From JANRKH01 sp033763595 (GTDB taxonomy: Bacteria > Pseudomonadota > Alphaproteobacteria > Rickettsiales > Rickettsiaceae): DNA of 41,979 nt. Position numbers and translations under genes: made by a program. Location of the stretch: NCBI GenBank assembly GCA_033763595.1, contig JANRKH010000063.1, forward strand, positions 1 to 41,979, in the 5' to 3' direction. Positions 17,294 through 25,549 of the stretch are shown one piece after another (position 1 is the first letter of the stretch; every line of letters begins with the position of its first letter). The notes under the pieces are model-generated. The model made no database searches, was not told the origin of the DNA, and saw only the letters and a list, made by a program, of their open reading frames with translations.

Positions 17294-18841
17294 ATGATTA
17301 AGTTAGTAGATTTTCTTGCGAATAATATTGAGCGAAGCCCAAAACTATCTTCGTTTATTCTTGGACTCGTACTGGTGCTGAGTTTCGCGCCGTTGTTTTT
17401 TATTCCTGCGCTAATATCAATAGGAATAGTTGCACTTCTAATTAAGAATTCTGGTTCTTTTAAAGAAGCTTTTTTTAGGGGCTATATATTTGGGTTTGGT
17501 TTTTTTTTGGGAAGTCTGCACTGGACCAGTATAGCAGTTTCTGTTTATATAGAGGAGTTCTGGTGGGCTATACCATTTGCTTTATTAGGTATTCCTCTAT
17601 TTCTAGCTCAGTTTTTTGGCTTTTTTGCGATGTGTGGATATTTCTTTTCAGCATCGCCCAATTATATCAATATTTTTTCATCTTTATGGATAATTTTTGA
17701 ATTTCTTAGAAGTTACCTATATTCGGGCTTTCCATGGAACTTGATAGGATATAGTTTCGCTTTTTCAGATGTCGTTATACAAACTGCAAGCTTTATTGGG
17801 GTTTATGGAATTGGTTATATTGTCGTTTTCTCATTTGCAAGTTTTTACTATTGCTTTGCAAAAAGCTATAGTAGTTTTATTACTAACATTGTTATTTCAT
17901 TAGTGATCTGGTCTGTAATAATAGCAAAAGGCTTAGAAAGATTATCGATAAATCCAACTAATTATACAAATGTAAAAATAAGAATTGTGCAGCCTAGTAT
18001 CCCACAAACTAATAAATGGTCCCATGGGTTATTTTGGAGCAACCTTGAAAAAATTCGCGACCTATCACTTCTTGACATATCAGACTTTAAACCAGACATT
18101 GTTATTTGGCCTGAATCTGCCGTGATAGAGCCTCCTACGAACTTTTATGTTTATAATTTTCTTGAGTCCTTCATAATATCAGCAAATACAATCCTAATAA
18201 CGGGCGGCGTATATCATCAAGATCACCCTCATGAAAACAAGAGATTTGCTTCAATTTACGCGATTAATAAAGAAGGTTCTATTTCGTTTGATTATCACAA
18301 ATCGCACCTTGTGCCGTTTGGCGAATATATTCCTTTTGCTAAATATATTCCTTTAAAGCAACTAGCCCCCGGGATTATACCGTATTCCCCTGGATCTCCA
18401 AAAGCAATAGTAGAGTTAAAAGAACTTTCTCTAAAAATAAAACCAATAATCTGCTACGAAGCAATATTCCCTTCTGAGGTTCTAACAAATAATCAGAACG
18501 CAGATGTAATAATTAATGTCACAAATGACGCATGGTATGGAAATAGTTCCGGACCTTATCAGCATTTTTACATGACAAGGTTAAGAGCAGTCGAATCTGG
18601 ATTACCACTTTTAAGGGTTGGTAACAATGGCATATCAGGAATCATAGATCCAGTAGGGCGCATTATCGCAAAAACAGATCTTGACGATGTCATAAATCTT
18701 GATGGATTACTGCCAAAAAAAATCATTAATTCTACTTTCTACTCAATTTGGGGCGATTACATTATACATGGATATTTTGCACTTGTTACATTTTTTGCGC
18801 TAATATCACTAATATATATAAATAAAGCAAACAAAAATTAG
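17294..18841 (+). CDS. lnt: apolipoprotein N-acyltransferase
   Basis: Adds the third acyl chain to the N-terminal cysteine of lipoproteins in the inner membrane. The 515 residues comprise an N-terminal membrane domain (about 20-215, six to seven helices), a periplasmic nitrilase-like domain (about 228-470), and a final helix (about 490-510). The catalytic triad is visible: E274 in IWPESAV, K336 in DYHKSHLVPFGEY, and C387 in PIICYEAIFP. The NVTNDAWYG block is intact. It is followed by an XRE regulator, an order I recall from other alphaproteobacteria. It implies the organism makes triacylated lipoproteins. Confidence 0.97.
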   Translation: MIKLVDFLANNIERSPKLSSFILGLVLVLSFAPLFFIPALISIGIVALLIKNSGSFKEAFFRGYIFGFGFFLGSLHWTSIAVSVYIEEFWWAIPFALLGIPLFLAQFFGFFAMCGYFFSASPNYINIFSSLWIIFEFLRSYLYSGFPWNLIGYSFAFSDVVIQTASFIGVYGIGYIVVFSFASFYYCFAKSYSSFITNIVISLVIWSVIIAKGLERLSINPTNYTNVKIRIVQPSIPQTNKWSHGLFWSNLEKIRDLSLLDISDFKPDIVIWPESAVIEPPTNFYVYNFLESFIISANTILITGGVYHQDHPHENKRFASIYAINKEGSISFDYHKSHLVPFGEYIPFAKYIPLKQLAPGIIPYSPGSPKAIVELKELSLKIKPIICYEAIFPSEVLTNNQNADVIINVTNDAWYGNSSGPYQHFYMTRLRAVESGLPLLRVGNNGISGIIDPVGRIIAKTDLDDVINLDGLLPKKIINSTFYSIWGDYIIHGYFALVTFFALISLIYINKANKN

Positions 18842-19014
18842 AGAAAAAAATAGAGAAATTTTTTATAAAATACTCATGGTTAAATTAATGTCTCAAAACC
18901 CTCACTCGTGAGAAATTATTAAGCTTAGCTCATACAATTTATTCTTTACTTGTCTGATAAAGTCAAATATATTAACCTCTTTTCAACAATAGTCCATACT
19001 AAAACTTTAGAAAT

Positions 19015-19548
19015 ATGCATTCAAATTATATCGATGATTCTTCTTCACGCCCGACATCAGAAACTTATGGTTCTGATGTTGCTAAAAAACGCACCTCTAC
19101 AACAAAGAAAGGTCCAATAAGTAAAGTTGATGATATAGATAGACATGTGGGCTATAGACTCAGATCCCGCAGGATGATGCTCGGAATGAGTCAAAGTGAT
19201 CTTAGTGAGGCTGTGAGAGTCAGCGTGCAGCAAGTTCAGAAATATGAAAAAGCCACAAACAGAATTTCAAGTGGAAGACTGTATGCATTTGCAGAGCTTT
19301 TGATGGTTCCTGTGTCATTCTTTTTTAAAGGACTAAAGCCAGAAACCGAAAATAAATACGAATCACAAGAAGAAAATGATTTCCTAGATCATATTTTCGC
19401 ACGTGACAAAAGAGAGCCATTTGATGCGAATCGAAACTCAAGTGATAAAGAGGTATTATCTCTTGTTAAATCTTTCGCTGAAATCAAAGACCCTAATGTT
19501 CGCAAAAAAATAGTTGATCTTGTAAAGAGTTTGTCTGAAGATAATTAG
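19015..19548 (+). CDS. XRE-family transcriptional regulator (177 aa)
   Basis: A DNA-binding protein with one HTH_3 domain at about residues 45-106: VGYRLRSRRMMLGMSQSDLSEAV, then VQQVQKYEKATNRISSGRLY, then the usual LLMVPVSFFF helix. The first 40 residues are a Ser/Thr/Lys-rich tail, and the last 60 are charged with a helical KIVDLVKSLSEDN end. This layout matches the small alphaproteobacterial regulators found next to lnt. Targets are unknown. There are 173 bp before it, containing the small palindrome CTCAC-TC-GTGAG (about 18901-18912), which could be an operator, though with no support beyond symmetry. Confidence 0.92.
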   Translation: MHSNYIDDSSSRPTSETYGSDVAKKRTSTTKKGPISKVDDIDRHVGYRLRSRRMMLGMSQSDLSEAVRVSVQQVQKYEKATNRISSGRLYAFAELLMVPVSFFFKGLKPETENKYESQEENDFLDHIFARDKREPFDANRNSSDKEVLSLVKSFAEIKDPNVRKKIVDLVKSLSEDN

Positions 19549-19569
19549 ACACCTTTAGGCTTTCTATTT

Positions 19570-20142
19570 ATGCGTTTCATTATTTTTTGCGTCTTGTTGA
19601 CATTTGCTCAAAAATCATTTTCTCGAATAAATGAAACAAATTCATTGGACTTATCAACTTTAAAATCTATCCTAGTAGCAAATCCAAGCGACATAAATAC
19701 TCAGGGTCAGCAAAATAATGAAATCGATAATGAAATCGAGATTGAAAATCTAAAATTTGAGAGTAAAGGCAATAATAGTAAACCCTTCAGTATCAAAGCA
19801 AAAAAGGGCGTAAAAACGCAAGAACAAAATTATCATATGTATGATGTTTCAGCGGAAGTGAATCTCGGGCAAAATTCTTTGATTCTCCATTCAGACTCAG
19901 GTCATTATAATAATCTCTCCAAAACACTATTTCTTGCAAATCAAGTAAATGGAAAATATATTGATTATGATTTTAGCGCAAAAAATGTCGAAGCAGATCT
20001 TGAAAATAGAGAAATTAAATCTTCAAGCTCAATCAAAATTAGCAGCGATAAGCTGATCACCGAATCCGATACATTTGAGGCGACTAAAACAGAAATTATT
20101 ATTTTGAAAGGCAATGTTAAGAGTATATTTTTTATTAATTAG
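19570..20142 (+). CDS. LptC-like LPS transport protein
   Basis: 190 residues beginning with a hydrophobic N-terminus (RFIIFCVLLTFAQKSFS) and then a beta-rich jellyroll-like sequence (IEIENLKFESKGNNSKPFSIKAKKGVK ... YDVSAEV ... LILHSDSGHYNN ... NGKYIDYDFSAKNVEADLENREIKSS). This is the LptC/OstA pattern of repeated short strands. LptC is the inner-membrane-anchored link passing LPS from LptBFG to LptA. Here the N-terminus could be either a cleaved signal or an anchor. It overlaps the LptA-like gene by 29 bp. LptB is not next to it. Confidence 0.78.
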   Translation: MRFIIFCVLLTFAQKSFSRINETNSLDLSTLKSILVANPSDINTQGQQNNEIDNEIEIENLKFESKGNNSKPFSIKAKKGVKTQEQNYHMYDVSAEVNLGQNSLILHSDSGHYNNLSKTLFLANQVNGKYIDYDFSAKNVEADLENREIKSSSSIKISSDKLITESDTFEATKTEIIILKGNVKSIFFIN

Positions 20143-20542
20143 CCTGTTTTGTTTTTTTGACGCACATGGATTTACGCGCCCTGTAATCATTCTTTCTGAC
20201 AAGTTAATCATGAATAAACCTGGCAAACAAATGATATACGAGGGAAATGTCAAAATACTCTTTGAAAATTATTGCATACTAACTAAGAAAATTATCTTTA
20301 ATATGATTGCTCACGGTCAAAAGACAGAGCTTGCTTATGCTGAATTTCCTACTCTACTCAAAATAGTTAGTAACGATAATAAAGAAGTAGTGATAGCCCC
20401 AAACGCTAGGTATGACGCAAAAAAAAGTACAATAGTAAGTAAAGGTGACATAAGAATCGAAAAGGATGGGCAGCTATACATGACTTCCGAGGTGGAAATA
20501 AAGCTTGGTAAATTTATAAATGTGCAGCAAAACTTAAGGTAA
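20114..20542 (+). CDS. lptA: LptA/OstA-like periplasmic LPS-binding protein
   Basis: 142 residues with a signal peptide (LRVYFLLISLFCFFDAHGF) and the OstA-like jellyroll core: PVIILSDKLIMNKPGKQMIYEGNVKI, matching the family's I-x-S-D-x-l-x-l-d-x-x-x-x-x-a-x-y-x-G-n-V-x-i start, then ARYDAKKSTIVSKGDIRIEKDG. LptA forms the periplasmic bridge carrying LPS to LptD. The length is slightly below the usual 170-190. Its start lies inside the upstream LptC-like gene, indicating translational coupling. Together with lptC it implies an LPS-type outer membrane, unlike Anaplasmataceae. Confidence 0.85.
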   Translation: MLRVYFLLISLFCFFDAHGFTRPVIILSDKLIMNKPGKQMIYEGNVKILFENYCILTKKIIFNMIAHGQKTELAYAEFPTLLKIVSNDNKEVVIAPNARYDAKKSTIVSKGDIRIEKDGQLYMTSEVEIKLGKFINVQQNLR

Positions 20543-20588
20543 TAATTTGTGTAAATTAAAAGATAAGTGGCCGTAAAAAAATAAAATA

Positions 20589-21359
20589 ATGAAAAACTAC
20601 AAATATTTTGGAATAATACTAGTCTTTTTATCTCTTGGGGGTATCGTCCTGTATGGTAATCACTTAAAAAAGATGAGTCAACATTCAAATCCTCAAAATG
20701 TTAAACTTCAAGATAGCGTGAATTTGCTTAATCAATTAGGACAAAATATTGATAACTCAGATTCAGGAGAGGCAATAACTCCAAGTACAAGTGAAGATAA
20801 TTTTAGACAATCTTCTGATACTCACGATTTATGTAATCTGCATATTCAGGAATTATTACTTCATTTACTAAATAATTCTTATCAAGATGCAATAAAAATT
20901 GCTTCAGATTTAGATACTTGTGCTAATATAATCGGATTTAAGGAAGAATTACTGAGCTTAAAAATTAACATAGAAATGATCTTAATCAGTAGTGATACTG
21001 AGATATTTCCGGGAAAGATATTTTTTTCAAACTTACTCAGACCGGTTCTTGTAATATCCAGAAAAAATGATGAGCTAAGTTTTTATAAAAACATTATCAG
21101 TTCTTCATTGCTCAATATTGTCAAAAAATTACACACTAAAAACCAAAGTGAAAATGTTAGCTTCAGAGCCAATAAGAACATTAGTTCTCTTTCTAAACTC
21201 TATTCCGGTAAAGAAGTGATAGGAGCATGCGGATCTAAAGGACAGGAATGTACTTATGTGACACATGAGGATCCTGCTATACTTGCGCAAAGAACACAGC
21301 AATTCTCAAGCATAAGAGGGTTTCGAAAGAGATCTATTCTATGCGAGCCTAAAGGGTAA
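20589..21359 (+). CDS. membrane-anchored hypothetical protein (256 aa)
   Basis: One hydrophobic helix at about residues 5-24 (KYFGIILVFLSLGGIVLYG) followed by a Ser/Asn-rich linker and a helical domain (LHIQELLLHLLNNSYQDAIKIASDL...). A topology with the bulk in the periplasm is likely. The C-terminal third contains paired cysteines (GACGSKGQECTY). It lies between lptA and the HemY-like gene on the same strand, with 28 bp before the latter. In many alphaproteobacteria a mitofilin-like single-pass protein precedes hemY. This protein has that topology and place but I cannot identify it by sequence. Confidence 0.7.
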   Translation: MKNYKYFGIILVFLSLGGIVLYGNHLKKMSQHSNPQNVKLQDSVNLLNQLGQNIDNSDSGEAITPSTSEDNFRQSSDTHDLCNLHIQELLLHLLNNSYQDAIKIASDLDTCANIIGFKEELLSLKINIEMILISSDTEIFPGKIFFSNLLRPVLVISRKNDELSFYKNIISSSLLNIVKKLHTKNQSENVSFRANKNISSLSKLYSGKEVIGACGSKGQECTYVTHEDPAILAQRTQQFSSIRGFRKRSILCEPKG

Positions 21360-21386
21360 AGTTTTTATGAATGCTGAGGAAGTAAA

Positions 21387-22460
21387 ATGAACCAAAATAA
21401 CTTATTTTTATCTTTGTTCACGAGGATCTTTGTATTTATACTAATAAGTATAATATTCGCCTTTTTATACAATCAGGTAAGTGATTATAATTTGACGGTA
21501 AATCTTGAAATTTCTAATTATAGTATAAAAACTTATATTGGCACTCTCGTATTTCTGCTAGTTTTACCGCTCACCTTATTACTTTTTATTATTAATTTGC
21601 TTTCAAAAATAATTTTCAAAATTAACTTGATTAGAAGAAACTATCAATCATCTAGAGCATCTCGCGCAGTTAATCAATTAATCGAATCCTGCTTAATCTT
21701 TAGTTTTAATAATAAAAAAGATACGATAGATCACTTAAAATCAATTGATCAAAGATACTTATCCGAAGATCAAAAAGAGTATGTAGATTTAGTATTGACC
21801 CTCGCCTCGTCTGACACTATTCCAATTTCTCTTTATAGTTACATACAAAAATATCCAATTGTAAAGAAACAAATATCTAAAAAATTAGCAGAGATGGAAT
21901 TTAAGCTTGGCAATATAGAAAGAGCTCATGAATATGCGGTTGAATATTATTCAATAGCTCCAAATGATTCCTCTAATAATATTTTACTTGCCAAAATTCA
22001 CGCAAAACACTCTAACTATAAAGCAATAGATAAGCTCATTTTTGAGACAGATATATGCTCAATTACAAGCGAAGCGGCTTTGGCATTTTCTGAGATTTAT
22101 TTTGCAGCTGCCAAAGAAGCTATGGCCGAATTAAAAAATTCTGAGGCTTTAACATATTGCTCCAAGGCTCTTGATGTTAACCCAAAGAACTTGGCTGCAG
22201 CTGAATTTTTTGCCGAAATCGCAGCGGCTCAGAGAAGTTTTTCGCTGATTACAGAAATACTGATACCATGTTTTGCGAAAGCGCAAGATTTTAACTTATT
22301 CTTAATTATCAAAAAATTTAGTAACTTGACTGATATTGAGCTATATAATGAGCTCATGTATATTTGCTCCGAAAATTATGATTTAGGCGTTTTTTTAGCG
22401 ATTGCAACATATCTTGAGCTTGGCAGCAAAAAACAGGAATTATTAGACCAAATTATCTAA
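21387..22460 (+). CDS. HemY-like membrane TPR protein
   Basis: 357 residues. Two N-terminal membrane helices (about 9-28 and 50-75) frame a short periplasmic loop containing YNLTVNLEISNYSIKT, the equivalent of the HemY_N domain's G-x-v-x-i-x-w-x-g-y-x-v-e-t pattern. The cytoplasmic part is helical repeats of TPR type (for example KLAEMEFKLGNIERAHEYAVEYYSIAPND and NSEALTYCSKALDVNPKNLAAAEFFAEIAA). The family was named from position in a haem operon; its molecular role is unclear. No haem genes are adjacent here. An R4 repeat begins two bases after its stop. Confidence 0.88.
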   Translation: MNQNNLFLSLFTRIFVFILISIIFAFLYNQVSDYNLTVNLEISNYSIKTYIGTLVFLLVLPLTLLLFIINLLSKIIFKINLIRRNYQSSRASRAVNQLIESCLIFSFNNKKDTIDHLKSIDQRYLSEDQKEYVDLVLTLASSDTIPISLYSYIQKYPIVKKQISKKLAEMEFKLGNIERAHEYAVEYYSIAPNDSSNNILLAKIHAKHSNYKAIDKLIFETDICSITSEAALAFSEIYFAAAKEAMAELKNSEALTYCSKALDVNPKNLAAAEFFAEIAAAQRSFSLITEILIPCFAKAQDFNLFLIIKKFSNLTDIELYNELMYICSENYDLGVFLAIATYLELGSKKQELLDQII

Positions 22461-22461
22461 T

Positions 22462-22726
22462 AATACAAAATCCAAGAATTAAACCTTAACATATGAATTT
22501 TAGAACTTCCCTTACGCATGCGTATATAAATTATACCAAATCTCTAGAATTAAATAATATTAGGAGCAAGTCACGAAGCCTACTCTCGTGTAAGCCTTTA
22601 GCGACGAGCTAGAAGCGAGTACTTAAAAATGGGATTTGGTATTACGTGCACAGGGGTAGTCTAGCTGCAAATTCATATTGATAATTGAATTTGGTCATTT
22701 AGCTTGATCATTTCAAGCTGGGATTT
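22462..22726. repeat. R4 repeat, inverted, interrupted by an R2 element
   Basis: Read on the minus strand: AAATCCCAGCTTGAAATGATC (first 20 bases are the R4 start), GCTAGACTACCCC, then the R2 element, then AATTTATATACGCATGCG, CTAAAATTCATATG and the TTTTGTATTA end at 22462. It therefore nests an R2 copy as in 9637-9896, but at a slightly different internal point. The R4 start overlaps the upstream extension of the zapE frame. Confidence 0.7.
22534..22641. mobile_element. R2 MITE-like element, copy b (108 bp)
   Basis: Ends TACCAAATCTC and GGGATTTGGTA, near-perfect inverted repeats. The core AATATTAGGAGCAAGTCACG...GAAGCC...TTAGCGACGAGCTAGAAGCG is a diverged version of copy a. It is inserted in an R4 copy. 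Confidence 0.8.
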
Positions 22727-22757
22727 TATAACATATTCCAAATTCATCAATACCATA

Positions 22758-23810
22758 ATGACTTTACTTGATTTTTTTCCAAGAAACATAAAACCAGACT
22801 CAAAGCAAATAAAATTGATAAATATTCTAGATAAAATCAAAAAAGACATATCACGAAACTATGTAGCAAAGGTTATTCAAGCTCAAAGATTTGATGGAAT
22901 ATATTTATACGGTCCACCTGGGACCGGTAAATCAGTAATCATGAGCAGTTTTTTGCAGACGCTGGGGTGTCGAAAAATTCTCTATCACTACCAAGAATTT
23001 ATCAATTATATTCACTCAGAATCGCGCAAATTGTCCTCCATTGCACAGGGAGATCAGATGAAAACCTTGTTTGAAAAAATTGCAGATGATTATGATGTTG
23101 TTTTGATAGATGAACTGGAAATAAGAGATATTTCTGATGCGATGCTAATACAAAAATTTTCGAATATACTTCACCAAGCAGGTGTATTCATTTGTTTTAC
23201 AACAAATATCCCACCTAAAGATTTATACAAAAACGGTGTCCAGCGAGAATTATTTTATCCTTTTATTGAACTAATAGATACTAATTTTCTTTGTTATAAG
23301 TTAGATAATAAACTTGATTATAGACATGCTAAAGACTCTAGTGTAAAAAGATGTATCTTCGAAAAAAATTACGAAGAATTTGCGCAAGTTGTTGCAAGCT
23401 TCATAGAAAAAAACATATTTGCACCTGGAGAGATCGAGATATTAGGCAGAAAAGTATACTTTAAAAAAATGAGCGAAGAAATTTTAATTGCGGACATAAG
23501 TGAGATATCAGAAAGGGACCTAGCTTATAACGATTTCCTAGAAATAGCTAAAAGATTCAAACTTGTGATTCTAAAAGCAAGCGATCCTCTACCAAACGAT
23601 CCTAATGTTGCTATTAGATTCGTAAATTTTATCGATAATATTTATTTTAACAAATTACTGCTAATATGTTACTTCCCTTGTGCTATAGAAGATTTTTACA
23701 ATGGCTCTAAATATAAAAGAGAATTTAAAAGAGCAGTGTCGAGAATCGCAGAAATGTCCTCAAGCGAGTATGCCGCAGAATCGAAATTTTACAGAAAAAC
23801 TTATGAATAA
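22758..23810 (+). CDS. zapE: ZapE/AFG1-family ATPase
   Basis: A P-loop ATPase related to bacterial ZapE, which promotes FtsZ ring constriction, and to mitochondrial AFG1/LACE1. From the ATG at 22758 it is 350 residues. Walker A is GPPGTGKS (52-59), Walker B is VVLIDELEI (about 114-122), and FTTNIPPKDLYKNGVQRELFYPFI is the family's sensor region (S-N-x-x-P-x-x-L-Y-x-x-g-l-q-r-x-x-F-x-P-x-I). The frame extends upstream to a TTG at 22704, but that extension lies inside the R4 repeat and lacks family sequence, so I choose the ATG. It overlaps tmk by 8 bp. Confidence 0.94.
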   Translation: MTLLDFFPRNIKPDSKQIKLINILDKIKKDISRNYVAKVIQAQRFDGIYLYGPPGTGKSVIMSSFLQTLGCRKILYHYQEFINYIHSESRKLSSIAQGDQMKTLFEKIADDYDVVLIDELEIRDISDAMLIQKFSNILHQAGVFICFTTNIPPKDLYKNGVQRELFYPFIELIDTNFLCYKLDNKLDYRHAKDSSVKRCIFEKNYEEFAQVVASFIEKNIFAPGEIEILGRKVYFKKMSEEILIADISEISERDLAYNDFLEIAKRFKLVILKASDPLPNDPNVAIRFVNFIDNIYFNKLLLICYFPCAIEDFYNGSKYKREFKRAVSRIAEMSSSEYAAESKFYRKTYE

Positions 23811-24399
23811 ATTTATTACTTTTGAGGGCGGTGATGGGTCCGGCAAAACCACACTCAGCAAAAAATTATACGAATTTTTCCTTTTTAAAGAGATCGATGC
23901 CATTTGGACTAGAGAAATTGGAGGCACTGAGATAGCAGAAAAGCTTAGGGATATGATTCTTACAAATAAACTTCTCAATAATACAGAGTTGCTTTTGATA
24001 CTCGCAGCGAGAAACGAGCATATTGAGAAAGTAATAAAACCTGCACTCCAGAACGGCAAGATTGTTATTTGCGACAGATTTGTTGATTCAACGGCAGCCT
24101 ATCAATCAGAAAATGAATATGACATAAAAAAAATATACTACCTTCACAGGGTTCTTTTTGATAATTTCTTTCCGGACAAAACTATTTTCTTGAAACTTGA
24201 GCCTCAAGATGGCTTAAAAAGAGTTAAGAAAAGAGGAGAGCTTGACAAATTTGAAAAAAAAGACCTGACATTCCACAAAAAAATCGCAGCTAACTATCAT
24301 TTCATTAATAATAATTTCCCAGAGAGAATATGCGAGATTGATGCAAGCGAAAGAGATGATATAGTCTTCGAAAATATTCTAAACGCTCTTGATCTATAG
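23803..24399 (+). CDS. tmk: thymidylate kinase
   Basis: Phosphorylates dTMP to dTDP for DNA synthesis. From the ATG at 23803 it is 198 residues with the P-loop FEGGDGSGKTT (residues 7-17), the dTMP-binding ICDRFVDSTAAYQ block, and a LID region with KRVKKRGELDKFE. The usual R-E-P-G-G-T is R-E-I-G-G-T here. The open frame continues upstream to 23701, but that part is overlap with zapE and lacks family sequence. The start lies within the zapE 3' end, so the two are translationally coupled. A hairpin terminator starts at its stop codon. Confidence 0.95.
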   Translation: MNKFITFEGGDGSGKTTLSKKLYEFFLFKEIDAIWTREIGGTEIAEKLRDMILTNKLLNNTELLLILAARNEHIEKVIKPALQNGKIVICDRFVDSTAAYQSENEYDIKKIYYLHRVLFDNFFPDKTIFLKLEPQDGLKRVKKRGELDKFEKKDLTFHKKIAANYHFINNNFPERICEIDASERDDIVFENILNALDL

Positions 24400-24436
24400 A
24401 TGCTTGCGAGCATTCCCTCAAGCATCTATTTATATT
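24397..24436 (+). terminator. hairpin terminator after tmk
   Basis: TAGATGCTTG (24397-24406, including the tmk stop) pairs perfectly with CAAGCATCTA (24419-24428) around a 12-base loop, followed by a T-rich run TTTATATTTC. It probably ends the zapE-tmk transcript. The segment from here to 24551 shows nothing else. Confidence 0.7.
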
Positions 24437-24551
24437 TCTTATAAAACCTGTGATTTCTTTGTGATTTTCATGACTTCGAATCGCCTTGTACACTACAAGA
24501 CTTACGTATTCTTGGACGAAAATGCCAATAATACTATTGCCCAGATACGAT

Positions 24552-25330
24552 GTCATCCCCTCGAAAGAGGGGATCCAGGGAAAATGTCATCCCCGTGAAA
24601 ACGGGGATCCAGGGAAAATGTCATCCCCGTGAAAACGGGGATCCAGGGAAAATGTCATCCCCTCGAAAGAGGGGATCCAGGAAATATAGTTCTTCTAGAT
24701 TCCCGCCTCCGCGGGAATGACAAAAAAGGGAAGCGGGAATGACAGATAAGTGAAGCGGGAATGACAAAAAAGGAAGCGGGAATGACAATGGCGGTGTCAT
24801 CCCCGTGAAAACGGGGATCCAGTCGAAGTGTCATCCCCGTGAAAACGGGGATCCAGTACAGTTGTCATCCCCTCGAAGGAGGGGATCCAGGAAATATAAT
24901 TCTTCTAGATTCCCGTCTCCGCGGGAATGACAAAAAAAGGAGACGGGAATGACAAAAAAAGGAGACGGGAATGACAATGGCGGTGTCATCCCCGTGAAAA
25001 CGGGGATCCAGTCGAAGTGTCATCCCCGTGAAAACGGGGATCCAGGTAATATTATCCTTCTGGATTCCCGCCTCCGCGGGAATGACAAAAATGGAAGCGG
25101 GAATGACAGAGAATAGAAGCGGGAATGTCAGTTACGACCACAGTGTCATCCCCTCGAAAGAGGGGATCCAGGAATATTATCCTTCTAGATTCCCGCCTCC
25201 GCGGGAATGACAAAAAAAGGAAAGCGGGAATGACAGATAAGTGAAGCGGGAATGACAGAGAAGAGACGAGGGAATGACAAATAAGGGTACGGGAGACAGA
25301 GAAAGATACGGAAATGACAGTAGTCTTTTT
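24552..25330. repeat. dense palindromic repeat array with higher-order structure
   Basis: Type-A 27-bp units (GTCATCCCC...GGGGATCCAG, GAAA or GAAG loop) start at 24552, 24586, 24620 and 24654, a 34-bp period, and recur later. Each set is followed by a B unit (GATTCCCGC-CTCC-GCGGGAATGAC) and by two to four half-units (AAGCGGGAATGACA). The block beginning ATGGCGGTGTCATCC repeats 189 bp apart (24788 and 24977). Arms vary together: CCCCGT goes with ACGGGG, and CCCCTC with GAGGGG. Open frames through it are by-products of the repeat. Confidence 0.9.
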
Positions 25331-25549
25331 TTTCTTGATTGCTTCGCCTAAGTTTTGCAAAGACGGCGCGTCGGGCCTCTACATCATTACAAACTTTGGC
25401 TGAGTGATCCAGTTTTGATCTTTTTTTTGGATTACTTAACTACGTTTGCAATGATGCAAGCAGGTTATACAACCACGAGTCATAAAGTGACATGGAGGTC
25501 AGTTACATCATAATGGTACTACTAAGCAAGCATTGGTAATTACTGACTC
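25331..25549. other. G+C-richer remnant and spacer
   Basis: The first part (about 25336-25400, with GATTGCTTCGCC and GACGGCGCGTCGGGC) resembles a decayed copy of the widespread 'attgcg...gcgaagcaatc' repeat of Rickettsiales. The rest to 25549 shows nothing recognisable. Confidence 0.4.

Noticed and set aside
22704..22757. Upstream TTG start for zapE
   Set aside because: The extra 18 codons lie within the R4 repeat and do not match the family; the ATG at 22758 does.
24552..25330. Possible CRISPR array
   Set aside because: The repeats are themselves palindromes in two or three types, and the intervening sequences are short and repeated rather than unique. No cas genes are present.
25052..25360. 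Open frame of 102 codons on the minus strand across the repeat array
   Set aside because: It is translated repeat sequence (repeated S-F-P-R-R-R-E-S type peptide) without a ribosome-binding site. Frames at 4749 and 25028 have the same cause.
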